A DNA stretch of 64,000 bases from Achromobacter sp. MYb9. GTDB lineage: Bacteria; Pseudomonadota; Gammaproteobacteria; Burkholderiales; Burkholderiaceae_B. The notes beneath the pieces were generated by a model. It saw only the letters and a program-made list of their open reading frames with translations, ran no database searches and had not been told where the DNA came from. The stretch spans positions 61,126 through 125,125 of the forward strand of contig NZ_PCOQ01000019.1 of NCBI RefSeq assembly GCF_002975275.1. Reading direction: 5' to 3'. Made by a program: the position numbers and the translations under genes. This document shows positions 43,541-52,049 of the stretch, one piece after another (within the stretch, counting starts at the first letter, position 1; each line of letters begins with the position of its first letter).

Positions 43541-44482
43541 TCAGACCCCCAAGTGGCGCCGCGGGTTGAAAGGCACGTCTTGCTGCAGCTTGCGGTAGGC
43601 GGCGCGCGCGGCCTCGCTATCGGCCGGCGGCAGCACCAGGTCCAGCACCAGGTAAAGATCTCCCGGGGGATCGCCTGGGATGCCCCGGCCGCGCAGCCGT
43701 AGCTTGCGTCCGTTGCCCGAGCCCGCCGGAATCGATACCTCGACCGTGCCGCCAGGGGTGGGCGCATCCACCTGCGCCCCCAGCGCGGCCTCCCAGGGGG
43801 CGACCGGCAGCGTCATGTAGAGGTCGCGGCCTTCCGCCCGGTAGCGCGGGTGCGGCTTGAAGCGCACTTCCAGGTACAGATCGCCGTTTTCGCCCCCGCC
43901 GTAGCCGGGCATGCCCTGCCCCGCCAGACGGATGAATTGGCCTTCACGCACGCCCGCCGGAATACGCACGCTGAGCGTGCGGGTCTTCATGTGGGGATGG
44001 CCCTGGCCGTCCATCTCCATGGCCCTCAGGCTGATGTCGCGCGTCGCGCCCTTGAGCGCGTCTTCCAGGTCCACCTCGATGGCGGCGTGGTGGTCGTCGC
44101 CGCGCGCGCGGAAATCCTGCTGGCGCGCGCCGCTACGCTGGCCCCGGCCGCCGAACAGCGACGAAAAGAACTCGCTGAACTGCGCTTCGTCGCCAGGGGC
44201 CGCGCCGCGGTGGAATTCGAAGCCCTCGTCCCATCCGGGTGGCGGCTGGAAGCCTCCGTCGGACGACACGCCCGCCGCAAGGTTGTCATAGGCCTGGCGT
44301 TTTTCCTGGTCGCGCAGCACGTCATAGGCCTCGTTGACGTCGCGCATGCGGGCCTCGGCGTCACTTTCCTTGCTGACGTCGGGATGGTATTTGCGGGCAA
44401 GTTTGCGGTAAGCGCGCCGGATCTCGTCTTCAGAGGCGCCGCGCGCCACGCCAAGCGTGCTGTAGTAGTCCTTGAACTCCAT
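43541..44482 (-). CDS. cbpA: Curved DNA-binding protein / DnaJ-type co-chaperone
   Basis: A 313-residue class II J-protein. The J-domain occupies residues 1-68 with His33-Pro34-Asp35, followed by a Gly/Phe-rich linker (about 70-115) and two C-terminal substrate-binding beta domains (RTLSVRIPAGVREGQFIRLAGQG; GRKLRLRGRGIPG). It lacks the zinc-finger of DnaJ. I chose the ATG at 44482 with AAGGTGA upstream; a GTG four codons earlier is possible. With CbpM it forms a regulated pair, probably active in stationary phase. Confidence 0.93.
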   Translation of the reverse strand: MEFKDYYSTLGVARGASEDEIRRAYRKLARKYHPDVSKESDAEARMRDVNEAYDVLRDQEKRQAYDNLAAGVSSDGGFQPPPGWDEGFEFHRGAAPGDEAQFSEFFSSLFGGRGQRSGARQQDFRARGDDHHAAIEVDLEDALKGATRDISLRAMEMDGQGHPHMKTRTLSVRIPAGVREGQFIRLAGQGMPGYGGGENGDLYLEVRFKPHPRYRAEGRDLYMTLPVAPWEAALGAQVDAPTPGGTVEVSIPAGSGNGRKLRLRGRGIPGDPPGDLYLVLDLVLPPADSEAARAAYRKLQQDVPFNPRRHLGV

Positions 44483-44680
44483 ATTCCAGCTCACCTTAAA
44501 GGTTTTGGCCGCGTCGGGCGGTGCCGCATTCGGCCTTGAATATGAAGAAGATAGGGGTTGCGGACCGATTTTTCAATGCGCAAAATCAGGCGCCGGCAAG
44601 CGTGCATAATGATTGGTTGCCCCATCCGGCGGCGTGGCTGGACGCCGCGCCGGCCGAGACCCATCCACAGGAAACCGATC

Positions 44681-45166
44681 GTGCTGGAAATCATTGACGT
44701 CGACTTCTCCAACCCGGAACACGGCCGCCAGACGCTGGCCATGCTGAACGAATACGCCAGCGGCCCCATGGGCGGCAATTCGCCCCTGCCTGCCTACGCG
44801 CAGCAGAACCTGATCGCTGAACTGGCCCGCCGCCCGACCGCCCATGCCCTGCTGGCCCGCGTCGACGGGCAGCCCGCTGGCGTGGCGATCTACCTGGAAG
44901 GGTTCTCCACCTTTGCATGCCGGCCGCTGATCAACTTGCATGACCTTGGCGTGTCGCCCCGTTTCCAGGGCCAGGGGGTCGGAAAGCAGTTGCTGAACGC
45001 GCTGGAAGAGCGCGCCCGCCAGATGGGCTGCTGCAAGATCACGCTGGAAGTGCTGGAAGGCAACGCCGTGGCCCAGGGGCTGTATCGCAAATCGGGCTTT
45101 GAAGGCTACGCGCTGGACGACACCACCGGCCGCGCGATGTTCTGGCAAAAGAAACTGGTAGCCTGA
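44681..45166 (+). CDS. GNAT-family N-acetyltransferase
   Basis: A 161-residue GNAT protein. The acetyl-CoA loop is LGVSPRFQGQGVGKQLLNALEERARQMGC, with the V-x-x-x-x-x-x-G-x-G/A pattern; GLYRKSGFEGYAL is motif B. The start is a GTG at 44681 with AGGA 11 bases upstream; the frame continues upstream into the cbpA promoter region without homology. It is divergent from cbpA. The acceptor is unknown. Confidence 0.88.
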   Translation: MLEIIDVDFSNPEHGRQTLAMLNEYASGPMGGNSPLPAYAQQNLIAELARRPTAHALLARVDGQPAGVAIYLEGFSTFACRPLINLHDLGVSPRFQGQGVGKQLLNALEERARQMGCCKITLEVLEGNAVAQGLYRKSGFEGYALDDTTGRAMFWQKKLVA

Positions 45167-45235
45167 CTGGCGTAGTATCTGATTTTTGCCGAGCGGCCCT
45201 CTCTGAACCCGCCGCCGGCCTCCACCGCAGGATTC

Positions 45236-45568
45236 ATGATGAAGATGAGCAACATCCCCTTCGGCACCACGGACTGGTCCGAGGTGGAACGCACCGAACA
45301 CGCCGGCGACACCGGCATGGCCTATTGGCGCACCCGCCAGTTCGGCGACCTGCGGGTCCGCATGGTGGAATACACCGCCGGCTACCTGGCCGACCACTGG
45401 TGCAGCAAGGGCCACATCCTGTTCTGTCTCGAGGGCGAACTGCACACCGAGCTGGAAGACGGCCGGCAGTTCGTCCTGACCCCGGGCATGAGCTATCAGG
45501 TGGCCGACCAGGCCGAGCCCCACCGCTCGTCCACGACCACGGGCGCCAAGCTCTTCATCGTCGACTGA
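45236..45568 (+). CDS. DHCW-motif cupin-fold protein
   Basis: A 110-residue single cupin domain. DHWCSKGHILFCLEGELHTELEDG holds the DHCW-like motif and GH that define this small group; GMSYQVADQAEPHRS follows as the second cupin motif with a histidine. The function of the group is unknown, but residues for metal binding appear to be present. It lies 69 bases after the GNAT gene. Confidence 0.82.
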   Translation: MMKMSNIPFGTTDWSEVERTEHAGDTGMAYWRTRQFGDLRVRMVEYTAGYLADHWCSKGHILFCLEGELHTELEDGRQFVLTPGMSYQVADQAEPHRSSTTTGAKLFIVD

Positions 45569-45589
45569 CGCGCCGGCGCGACACGCGAA

Positions 45590-45615
45590 ATTGCAATTGC
45601 GTTACGCTTTGCAAT
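45590..45615. promoter_or_regulatory. Nested palindrome upstream of yfcF
   Basis: Outer arms ATTGCAA and TTGCAAT (45590-45596, 45609-45615) enclose GCG-TTA-CGC (45599-45607). It is 70 bases upstream of the yfcF start and 22 bases after the cupin stop. Candidate operator or part of the promoter. Confidence 0.4.
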
Positions 45616-45684
45616 TCATGCGGCGCCGCGCCATCCGCCGGTTCCGCACCGACAACCACGACCCCGCCTGACCGGAGACTAGCT

Positions 45685-46320
45685 TTGGGCGCCCCGATTA
45701 CGCTATATGTCGATTCCCTGTTTCTCAGCCCTTACGCCATGTCGGCCTATGTGGCGCTGACTGAAAAAAACCTGGCTTTCGAGGTTCGCCCGATCGACCT
45801 GGAAGCGGGCGAGCAGCGCATGCAGCCGTACCAGTGCCGTGCGCTGACGGCGCGCGTGCCCGCGCTGACGCACGACGGCTTCAACCTGACCGAATCCAGC
45901 GTCATTGCCGAATACCTGGAAGACGTGTTCCCCCCGCCCGGACACACCGCGCTGTATCCGCAGGCCCCCCGCGCACGCGCACGCGCCCGCCAATTGCAGG
46001 CCTGGCTGCGCAGCGATCTGGCCGCGCTGCGCCAGGAACGGCCCACCGAAACGGTGTTCTACGGCGCCGCCGGCCAACCCCTGTCCGACGCCGCCCACGC
46101 GGCCTCGGCCAAGCTGATTCAGGTGGCCAGCTACCTCATCGGTGTCGATCAGACGTCCGTGCTTGACGAATGGTGCATTGCGGACCTGGACTTGGCGGTC
46201 ATGCTCAAGCGGCTGGCCCTGGACGACCTGCCCGATCCGTTGCGCGCCTATGCCGATGCCCAATGGCAACGGCCTTCCGTCCAGAAATGGCTGGAACACA
46301 ACGCCGCCGCGCGGGCCTGA
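45685..46320 (+). CDS. yfcF: Glutathione S-transferase YfcF-like
   Basis: A 211-residue GST closely resembling E. coli YfcF throughout: SLFLSPYAMSAYVALTEK, ESSVIAEYLEDVFPPP, ARARQLQAWLRSDL and LDEWCIADLDLAVML. In E. coli this enzyme has glutathione-dependent peroxidase and transferase activities. The best start I see is a TTG at 45685 preceded by GGAG; no ATG in a suitable place gives the complete N-terminal strand. It is monocistronic. Confidence 0.88.
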   Translation: MGAPITLYVDSLFLSPYAMSAYVALTEKNLAFEVRPIDLEAGEQRMQPYQCRALTARVPALTHDGFNLTESSVIAEYLEDVFPPPGHTALYPQAPRARARARQLQAWLRSDLAALRQERPTETVFYGAAGQPLSDAAHAASAKLIQVASYLIGVDQTSVLDEWCIADLDLAVMLKRLALDDLPDPLRAYADAQWQRPSVQKWLEHNAAARA

Positions 46321-46590
46321 CAACCAGCCGGGGCCGTGATGCACGGTGCATGACGGGCCCGATGGCCTACGCGCCATGACAGGCATGCCGCCCGGCACGC
46401 AACGTTTCCTGCAATATCTGCAATAAAGCCGAAAGAAGGGACGGGGAGTCCCGAATTTGACCGACATCAAGCCCTTCCATGTTGCGGCGCAGCATTCGAT
46501 GCGGTGTAATGGGGAGGTCAACTCGGCCGGTTCCACTCGGGATCGGCCCGGCGGCCTTCCGCCGTCGGGAGCAACTAACAGGAGATCGCC

Positions 46591-49077
46591 ATGGCCGGAT
46601 CCGGCAACGATCGCGTCCCCACCCCGTCCTTCAACCCCTGGACGGCCGCCTACGAATATGCCGTGGATGCCTGGCAGCGAGGCGTGCTCTACGCAGACGT
46701 GCTGCGCCAGCGCGGCAACCAGTACCACGAACACATGGCCAAGCGCGCGCCCAACGTGCTGAGCATGGAGTTCGAGCTGGTGCTGGACGGCCGCGAACTC
46801 CCGCGCCCCGTCAACTACGGGCTGTTGCGCATCAAGCCGCCGGCCGACGTGGAAACCGATCCGATCAAGCGCCCCTTCCTGGTGGTGGACCCGCGCGCGG
46901 GCCATGGCCCCGGGATCGGCGGCTTCAAGCCGGAAAGCGAGATCGGCGTGGCGGTGCGCGCAGGCCATCCCTGCTACTTCGCGACCTTCCTGCCCCAGCC
47001 CATGCCCGAGCAGACCGTCGAAGACGTGATGATGGCGGAAGCGCGGTTCCTGGAAGAGATCATCGCCCTGCACCCCGACGCGGAAGGCAAGCCGGTCGTG
47101 GTGGCCAATTGCCAGGCGGGCTGGCAGATCATGATGACCGCGGCCATCCGCCCTGAATTGTTCGGCCCCATCATCGTGGCCGGCGCCCCGCTGTCGTATT
47201 GGGCGGGCTGGCGCGGCATGAATCCGATGCGCTATTCCGGCGGCCTGCTGGGCGGCAGCTGGCTCACGGCGATGACCAGCGACCTGGGCCACGGCAAGTT
47301 CGACGGCGCCTGGCTGGTGCAGAACTTCGAAAACCTGAATCCCGCCAATACCCTGTGGTCCAAGCAGTACAACCTGTACTCCAAGGTGGACACCGAAGCG
47401 GATCGGTACCTGAGCTTCGAGAAATGGTGGGGTGGCCACGTTTTCCTGAACGGCCCCGAAATCCAGTACATCGTGGATAACCTGTTCGTGGGCAACCGCC
47501 TGGCCACGGCCGGTCTGGTGACGTCCGACGGCATCCGTATCGACCTGCGCAACATCCGGTCGCCGATCGTGGTGTTCTGCTCCAAGGGCGACAACATCAC
47601 GCCCCCGCCGCAGGCGCTGGGCTGGATCCCCGACCTGTACCAGAACGAAGCCGAAGTGCTGGCCCACGGCCAGACGATCGTCTACGCAGTGCACGAGAGC
47701 ATCGGCCACCTGGGCATCTTTGTGTCCGGCAGCGTGGCGCGCAAAGAGCACCAGGAGTTCACGTCGAACATCGACATGATCGACGTGCTGCCCCCAGGCA
47801 TCTACCAGGCCGAGATCGCGGACAAGACGCCCGACACCCCAAACGCGGATCTGGCGTCCGGCAACTACGTGCTGTCGTTTGAACAGCGCAAGCTGGACGA
47901 CGTGCGCGCCATCGTCGACCGCAAGGAAGAGGACGACCGCCGCTTCGCCGCCGTCGCGCGCATCTCCGACATCAACCTCGGTATGTACCGCAGCTTCATG
48001 CAGCCTTGGCTGCGCGCGGTGGTCACGCCGCAATTCGCGGAATGGAGCCAGCGCCTGCACCCGCTGCGCCTGCCTTATGAACTGATTTCGGATCGCAACC
48101 CGGCCATCGCGCCCATCGCCAAGATCGCCGAGCAGGTGCGCGAACAGCGCCAGGTGGCCCCGGCCTCCAATCCTTTCCTGATGGCGCAGGAAATGTTCTC
48201 GAACTGGGTCGAGACCAGCCTGAACATCTGGCAGGAACTGCGCGATTCGGCCGACGAACGCACCTTCATGGGCGTCTATGGTTCGCCGCTGGTGCAAGAC
48301 CTGGCCGGCCTGGGCGCAAAATCCGGCCCGCCGCGCAAGCACCCGGGCGTCTCGCCCGAACACCGCCGCTTCATGGAAGACCGCGCCGCCGAACTGCGTT
48401 CGATGGTGCAGGAAGGCGGCCTGCGCGTCGCCGCCATCCGCATGCTGCTGTATGTGTCCGGCGCCGAAGGCGGCCTGGACGAACGCAGCTTTGCGCTGAT
48501 ACGCAAGATGCGCGCCGAATCCGACAACGCGTTGACCTTGCAGGAATTCAAGGACCTGACCCGCGATCAAGCCCTGATCCTGACGCTGGATTCGGACGCC
48601 GCGCTGCTGGCGATGCCGCATCTGCTGGAAAACTCGCCGGCGCCGGCGATCCGCGACGCGCTGGAGACGATGAAGCGCGTGCTGGAAGCGGCCGAACCCT
48701 TGAGCCCCGCCGCCCGCGAAAGCCTGGACGAGATGGAACGCATCTTCTTGGCAGCCGAACGCCGCGCGCAGAAGCGCAACTCGGCGCAGGCGCCGGCCCG
48801 CTTGCCGACGCCCGCGCCTGCTGCCGCCGCGCCCGCGTTGCAACTGGTCGAAGCCGCTGCCCACGTGCCGGTCAAGAAGGCCCGGCCGCACCCTGCTGCG
48901 GCCGAATCGGCGGTCGCCAAGGCGGCGATGGACACCCCGGCCAAGCCGGCTGCCAAGCCGGCAACCAAGACCACGGCAAAGCGGGCCGCCAAGCCGGCAG
49001 CCAAGTCCGCCGCCGCCCCTGCCAAACGGGCGAGCAAGACCGCAGCCCGTCAACCCGCCAAGGTCAAGTCGGCATGA
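46591..49077 (+). CDS. DUF3141 protein, PHA synthase-like with histone-like tail
   Basis: An 828-residue protein of the DUF3141 group. The central alpha/beta-hydrolase fold has Cys174 in VANCQAGWQ (where PHA synthases have G-x-C-x-G), Asp334 in SKGDNITPPPQAL and His373 in HESIGHLGIF. The spacing resembles the Cys-Asp-His triad of PhaC. A helical region (about 440-730) follows, and the last 50 residues are a Lys/Ala/Pro-rich histone H1-like tail (AKPAAKPA repeats) as in PhaF. It overlaps the phosphotransacylase gene by four bases. Function unproven; polyester or acyl-transfer chemistry is inferred. Confidence 0.85.
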   Translation: MAGSGNDRVPTPSFNPWTAAYEYAVDAWQRGVLYADVLRQRGNQYHEHMAKRAPNVLSMEFELVLDGRELPRPVNYGLLRIKPPADVETDPIKRPFLVVDPRAGHGPGIGGFKPESEIGVAVRAGHPCYFATFLPQPMPEQTVEDVMMAEARFLEEIIALHPDAEGKPVVVANCQAGWQIMMTAAIRPELFGPIIVAGAPLSYWAGWRGMNPMRYSGGLLGGSWLTAMTSDLGHGKFDGAWLVQNFENLNPANTLWSKQYNLYSKVDTEADRYLSFEKWWGGHVFLNGPEIQYIVDNLFVGNRLATAGLVTSDGIRIDLRNIRSPIVVFCSKGDNITPPPQALGWIPDLYQNEAEVLAHGQTIVYAVHESIGHLGIFVSGSVARKEHQEFTSNIDMIDVLPPGIYQAEIADKTPDTPNADLASGNYVLSFEQRKLDDVRAIVDRKEEDDRRFAAVARISDINLGMYRSFMQPWLRAVVTPQFAEWSQRLHPLRLPYELISDRNPAIAPIAKIAEQVREQRQVAPASNPFLMAQEMFSNWVETSLNIWQELRDSADERTFMGVYGSPLVQDLAGLGAKSGPPRKHPGVSPEHRRFMEDRAAELRSMVQEGGLRVAAIRMLLYVSGAEGGLDERSFALIRKMRAESDNALTLQEFKDLTRDQALILTLDSDAALLAMPHLLENSPAPAIRDALETMKRVLEAAEPLSPAARESLDEMERIFLAAERRAQKRNSAQAPARLPTPAPAAAAPALQLVEAAAHVPVKKARPHPAAAESAVAKAAMDTPAKPAAKPATKTTAKRAAKPAAKSAAAPAKRASKTAARQPAKVKSA

Positions 49078-50018
49078 CGCTGCCCACCTCGACGCATTAC
49101 GACAAGCTCATCGCGCGCGCACAGACGCTGGAAGCGGCCTGCTGCGCCATCGCCCACCCCTGCGACGAGCCGTCGCTGTCGGCCGCGCTGGAGGCACGCG
49201 ACCTGGGCCTGCTGCATCCCATCCTGGTCGGGCCGGAAAAGAAGATCCGCGACACGGCCGCCCAGTTCAACCTGCACCTGGGCGATGCCCGCATCGTGGA
49301 CGTGCCGCATAGCCACGCGGCCGCCGAGACCGCCGTGGCGCTCGTGCGCAACGGCGAGGCCACCCTGCTGATGAAGGGCAGCCTGCACACCGATGAACTG
49401 ATGCACGAAGTGGTTGCGCGCACGACCGGCCTGCGCAGCGGCCGGCGCATCAGCCACGTGTTCATCATGGAAGTGCCGACCTACGCCGAGCCGCTGTTCA
49501 TCACCGATGCGGCCATCAATATCTTCCCCGACCTGGAAACCAAGGCGGACATCATCCGCAACGTGATCGACCTGCATCACGGCCTGGGCCTGGGCGAACC
49601 GCGCGTGGCGATCCTGTCCGCCGTCGAGCAGGTCACGCCCAACATCCCCAGCACCATCGAAGCTGCCGCGCTGTGCAAGATGGCCGACCGCGGCCAGATC
49701 GCCGGCGGCCTGCTGGACGGCCCGCTGGCGCTGGACAACGCGATCAGCCCGGAGGCTGCCCGCATCAAGGGCATCCGGTCGCCCGTGGCCGGCGTGGCCC
49801 AGGTGCTGGTCGTGCCCGACCTGGAGGCCGGCAACATGCTGGCCAAGAACCTCACCTTCCTGGCCAACGCGGAAGCGGCGGGCATCGTGCTGGGCGCCCG
49901 CGTGCCCATCATCCTGACCAGCCGTGCCGACAGCCCCCGCTCGCGCCTGGCGTCCTGCGCGGTAGCGGCAATCTACGCCCACCACCTGAGCCAGCAAGCG
50001 GCCCGCCCATTGGCGTGA
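49074..50018 (+). CDS. Phosphate acetyl/butyryltransferase-family protein
   Basis: A 314-residue enzyme of the Pta/Ptb family that interconverts acyl-CoA and acyl-phosphate. It contains MKGSLHTDELMHEVV, RRISHVFIMEVPTYAEPLFITDAAINIFPDLETK and DRGQIAGGLLDGPLALDNA. The length is that of the stand-alone Pta/Ptb domain; the N-terminal MaoC (enoyl-CoA hydratase) domain found in some homologues is missing. The start overlaps the DUF3141 stop, and the kinase follows after 32 bases. Ptb-like rather than acetyl-specific activity is plausible. Confidence 0.9.
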   Translation: MTLPTSTHYDKLIARAQTLEAACCAIAHPCDEPSLSAALEARDLGLLHPILVGPEKKIRDTAAQFNLHLGDARIVDVPHSHAAAETAVALVRNGEATLLMKGSLHTDELMHEVVARTTGLRSGRRISHVFIMEVPTYAEPLFITDAAINIFPDLETKADIIRNVIDLHHGLGLGEPRVAILSAVEQVTPNIPSTIEAAALCKMADRGQIAGGLLDGPLALDNAISPEAARIKGIRSPVAGVAQVLVVPDLEAGNMLAKNLTFLANAEAAGIVLGARVPIILTSRADSPRSRLASCAVAAIYAHHLSQQAARPLA

Positions 50019-50050
50019 CGCGCGCGCCGACACGACAGGATCCCAGAGCC

Positions 50051-51235
50051 ATGAGCGACACCATCCTCGTCATCAACGCCGGTAGTTCCAGCATCAAGTT
50101 CTACCTTTACGACATCGACGGCAACCAGGAACTTGCTCCGCGCCTGGGCGGCCAGCTGGAAGGCATCGGCACGTCGCATCCCAAGCTGCGCGTGCGCGAC
50201 GCGGCGGGCCAGACCCTGGTGGAACGCGACATCGCGCCCAGCCATGCGCCCGACGTGCCCAACGGGCAGGAAGTCGTGGGCACCTGGTTGAGCGGGCACC
50301 TGGGCGGCGCGCCGCTGGCGGTCGGGCACCGCGTGGTGCATGGCGGCCCCGATCTGGCCGAACCCGTCCTGATCGACGACGCCATCCTGGCCAAGCTGGA
50401 CACCTTCACCCCGCTGGCGCCGCTGCACCAGCCCAATAACCTGGCGCCGATCCGCGTCATCCGCGAACGCCGGCCCTGGATTCCCCAAGTCGCCTGCTTC
50501 GATACGGCGTTCCACCGCAGCCATTCCGACGTGGCCGACCGCTACGCGCTGCCCGAATCGCTGTACCAGGAAGGCGTGCGCCGCTATGGCTTCCACGGCC
50601 TCTCCTACGAGTACATCGCGCAACGGCTGCGCCAGGCCCTGCCCGAACTCGCGATGGGCAAGATCATCGCAGCGCACCTGGGTTCGGGCGTTTCCGCCTG
50701 CGCCATGTCGGAAGGCAAGAGCGTGGACAGCACCATGGGCTTCACCGCCCTGGAAGGCTTGCCCATGGGCACGCGGCCCGGCCGGCTGGACCCGGGCGTC
50801 GTGCTGTGGATGATGGAACGGGGCATGGACCACGACCAGATCGAGCACCTGCTCTATCACGACTGCGGCATGAAGGGCCTGTCCGGCATCAGCAACGACA
50901 TGCGCGAACTGCTGGTCAGCGACGCGCCATCGGCCCAGCTGGCGCTGAAGTATTTCGCCTGGCGCGTGGCCGAAGGCATGATCGGCCTGGGCTGCGCCAT
51001 GAACGGTATCGACGGCATCGTCTTCACCGCGGGCGTGGGCGAGAATTCCGCCCAGATCCGCCAGGCGGTCGCCGACCATTGGGGCTGGCTTGGCATCAAG
51101 CTGGACCCGGAACGCAACGCCCATCACGGGCCCCGAATCTCCAGCGACGACAGCCGCATCGGCGTGTATGTGATCCGCACGAACGAAGAGCTGATCATCG
51201 CCCAGCACACGCTGGCCCTGGTGCGCCAACGATGA
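50051..51235 (+). CDS. ackA: Acetate/propionate-type kinase
   Basis: A 394-residue acid kinase making acyl-phosphate from ATP and a short-chain acid or the reverse. Family motifs VINAGSSSIKFYLY, VGHRVVHGGPDL, FDTAFH, RRYGFHGLSYEYIA, IAAHLGSGVSACAM, and VFTAGVGENSAQIR are intact. The start at 50051 gives MSDTILVINAGSSS. It overlaps fabI by four bases. With the phosphotransacylase it forms a complete acid activation route. Confidence 0.93.
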   Translation: MSDTILVINAGSSSIKFYLYDIDGNQELAPRLGGQLEGIGTSHPKLRVRDAAGQTLVERDIAPSHAPDVPNGQEVVGTWLSGHLGGAPLAVGHRVVHGGPDLAEPVLIDDAILAKLDTFTPLAPLHQPNNLAPIRVIRERRPWIPQVACFDTAFHRSHSDVADRYALPESLYQEGVRRYGFHGLSYEYIAQRLRQALPELAMGKIIAAHLGSGVSACAMSEGKSVDSTMGFTALEGLPMGTRPGRLDPGVVLWMMERGMDHDQIEHLLYHDCGMKGLSGISNDMRELLVSDAPSAQLALKYFAWRVAEGMIGLGCAMNGIDGIVFTAGVGENSAQIRQAVADHWGWLGIKLDPERNAHHGPRISSDDSRIGVYVIRTNEELIIAQHTLALVRQR

Positions 51236-52005
51236 GCGCGCACCTGCCTTTGGCGGGCAAGCGGGGCCTGGTCACGGGCATCGCCAACGCGGATTCCATT
51301 GCCTGGGGATGCGCCAAGGCGTTCCGTGCCCTGGGCGCCGAACTGGCCGTGACGTATCTGAACGACAAGGCGCTTGCGCATGTGGAGCCTTTGGCGCGGC
51401 AAGTGGACGCGTCGCTGCTCATGCCCTTGAACCTGCTGAACGACGGCGAACTGGAAGCCGTGTTCGGCCGCATCGCGGACGACTGGGGCGGGCTGGACTT
51501 CGTCTTGCACTCGATTGCCTTCGCGCCGCGCGGCGATCTGCACGGCCGCGTGACGGACTGCTCGCGCGAGGGCTTTCTGCAGGCGATGGACGTGTCCTGC
51601 TGGTCGTTCATCCGCATGGCGAAACTGGCCGAACCGCTGATGGCCAATGGCGGCGCCCTCTTCTGCATGAGCTATTACGGCTCGCAGATGGTGGTCGAGC
51701 ACTACAACATGATGGGGCCGGTCAAGGCCGCGCTGGAATCCGCCACGCGCTATCTGGCCGCGGAACTGGGCCCGCAAGGCATCCGCGTGCACGCGATATC
51801 GCCCGGGCCCTTGAAAACGCGGGCGGCCTCCGGCATCGCCGAATTCGACGCCCTGCTGGACCGCGCCCAATCGAAGGCGCCCGCGCGCAGCCTGGTGTCG
51901 ATCGACGACGTGGGCGAAGCCACCGCCTGGCTGGCCACCGACGCCGCGCGGCGCATGACGGGGCAGACGCTTTATATCGATGGCGGGTATCACATCATCG
52001 ATTGA
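51232..52005 (+). CDS. fabI: Enoyl-ACP reductase FabI-like (SDR family)
   Basis: A 257-residue NADH/NADPH-dependent enoyl reductase. GKRGLVTGIANADSIAWGCAKAF is the atypical SDR nucleotide loop of FabI, and SYYGSQMVVEHYNMMGPVKAAL keeps both catalytic tyrosines and the lysine (Y-x6-Y..K pattern SYx-GS, HYNMMGPVK). It is translationally coupled to the kinase. Because it is embedded in this operon and is somewhat diverged, it may be a secondary FabI that reduces a specific acyl substrate rather than the housekeeping enzyme. Confidence 0.88.
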   Translation: MSAHLPLAGKRGLVTGIANADSIAWGCAKAFRALGAELAVTYLNDKALAHVEPLARQVDASLLMPLNLLNDGELEAVFGRIADDWGGLDFVLHSIAFAPRGDLHGRVTDCSREGFLQAMDVSCWSFIRMAKLAEPLMANGGALFCMSYYGSQMVVEHYNMMGPVKAALESATRYLAAELGPQGIRVHAISPGPLKTRAASGIAEFDALLDRAQSKAPARSLVSIDDVGEATAWLATDAARRMTGQTLYIDGGYHIID

Positions 52006-52049
52006 CGTCGTCGACGGGGCAGGTGCAAAGCCCCGCCCGCCCGCGCTGG

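Noticed and set aside
45703..49053. Minus-strand open frame of 1116 codons opposite the DUF3141 gene
   Set aside because: It is a codon-bias shadow: His/Arg/Gly-rich, no domain features, and the opposite strand holds a clearly conserved gene with coupled neighbours.
49074..50018. Annotation as bifunctional enoyl-CoA hydratase/phosphate acetyltransferase
   Set aside because: The MaoC hydratase domain of bifunctional homologues is absent; only the transferase domain is present.
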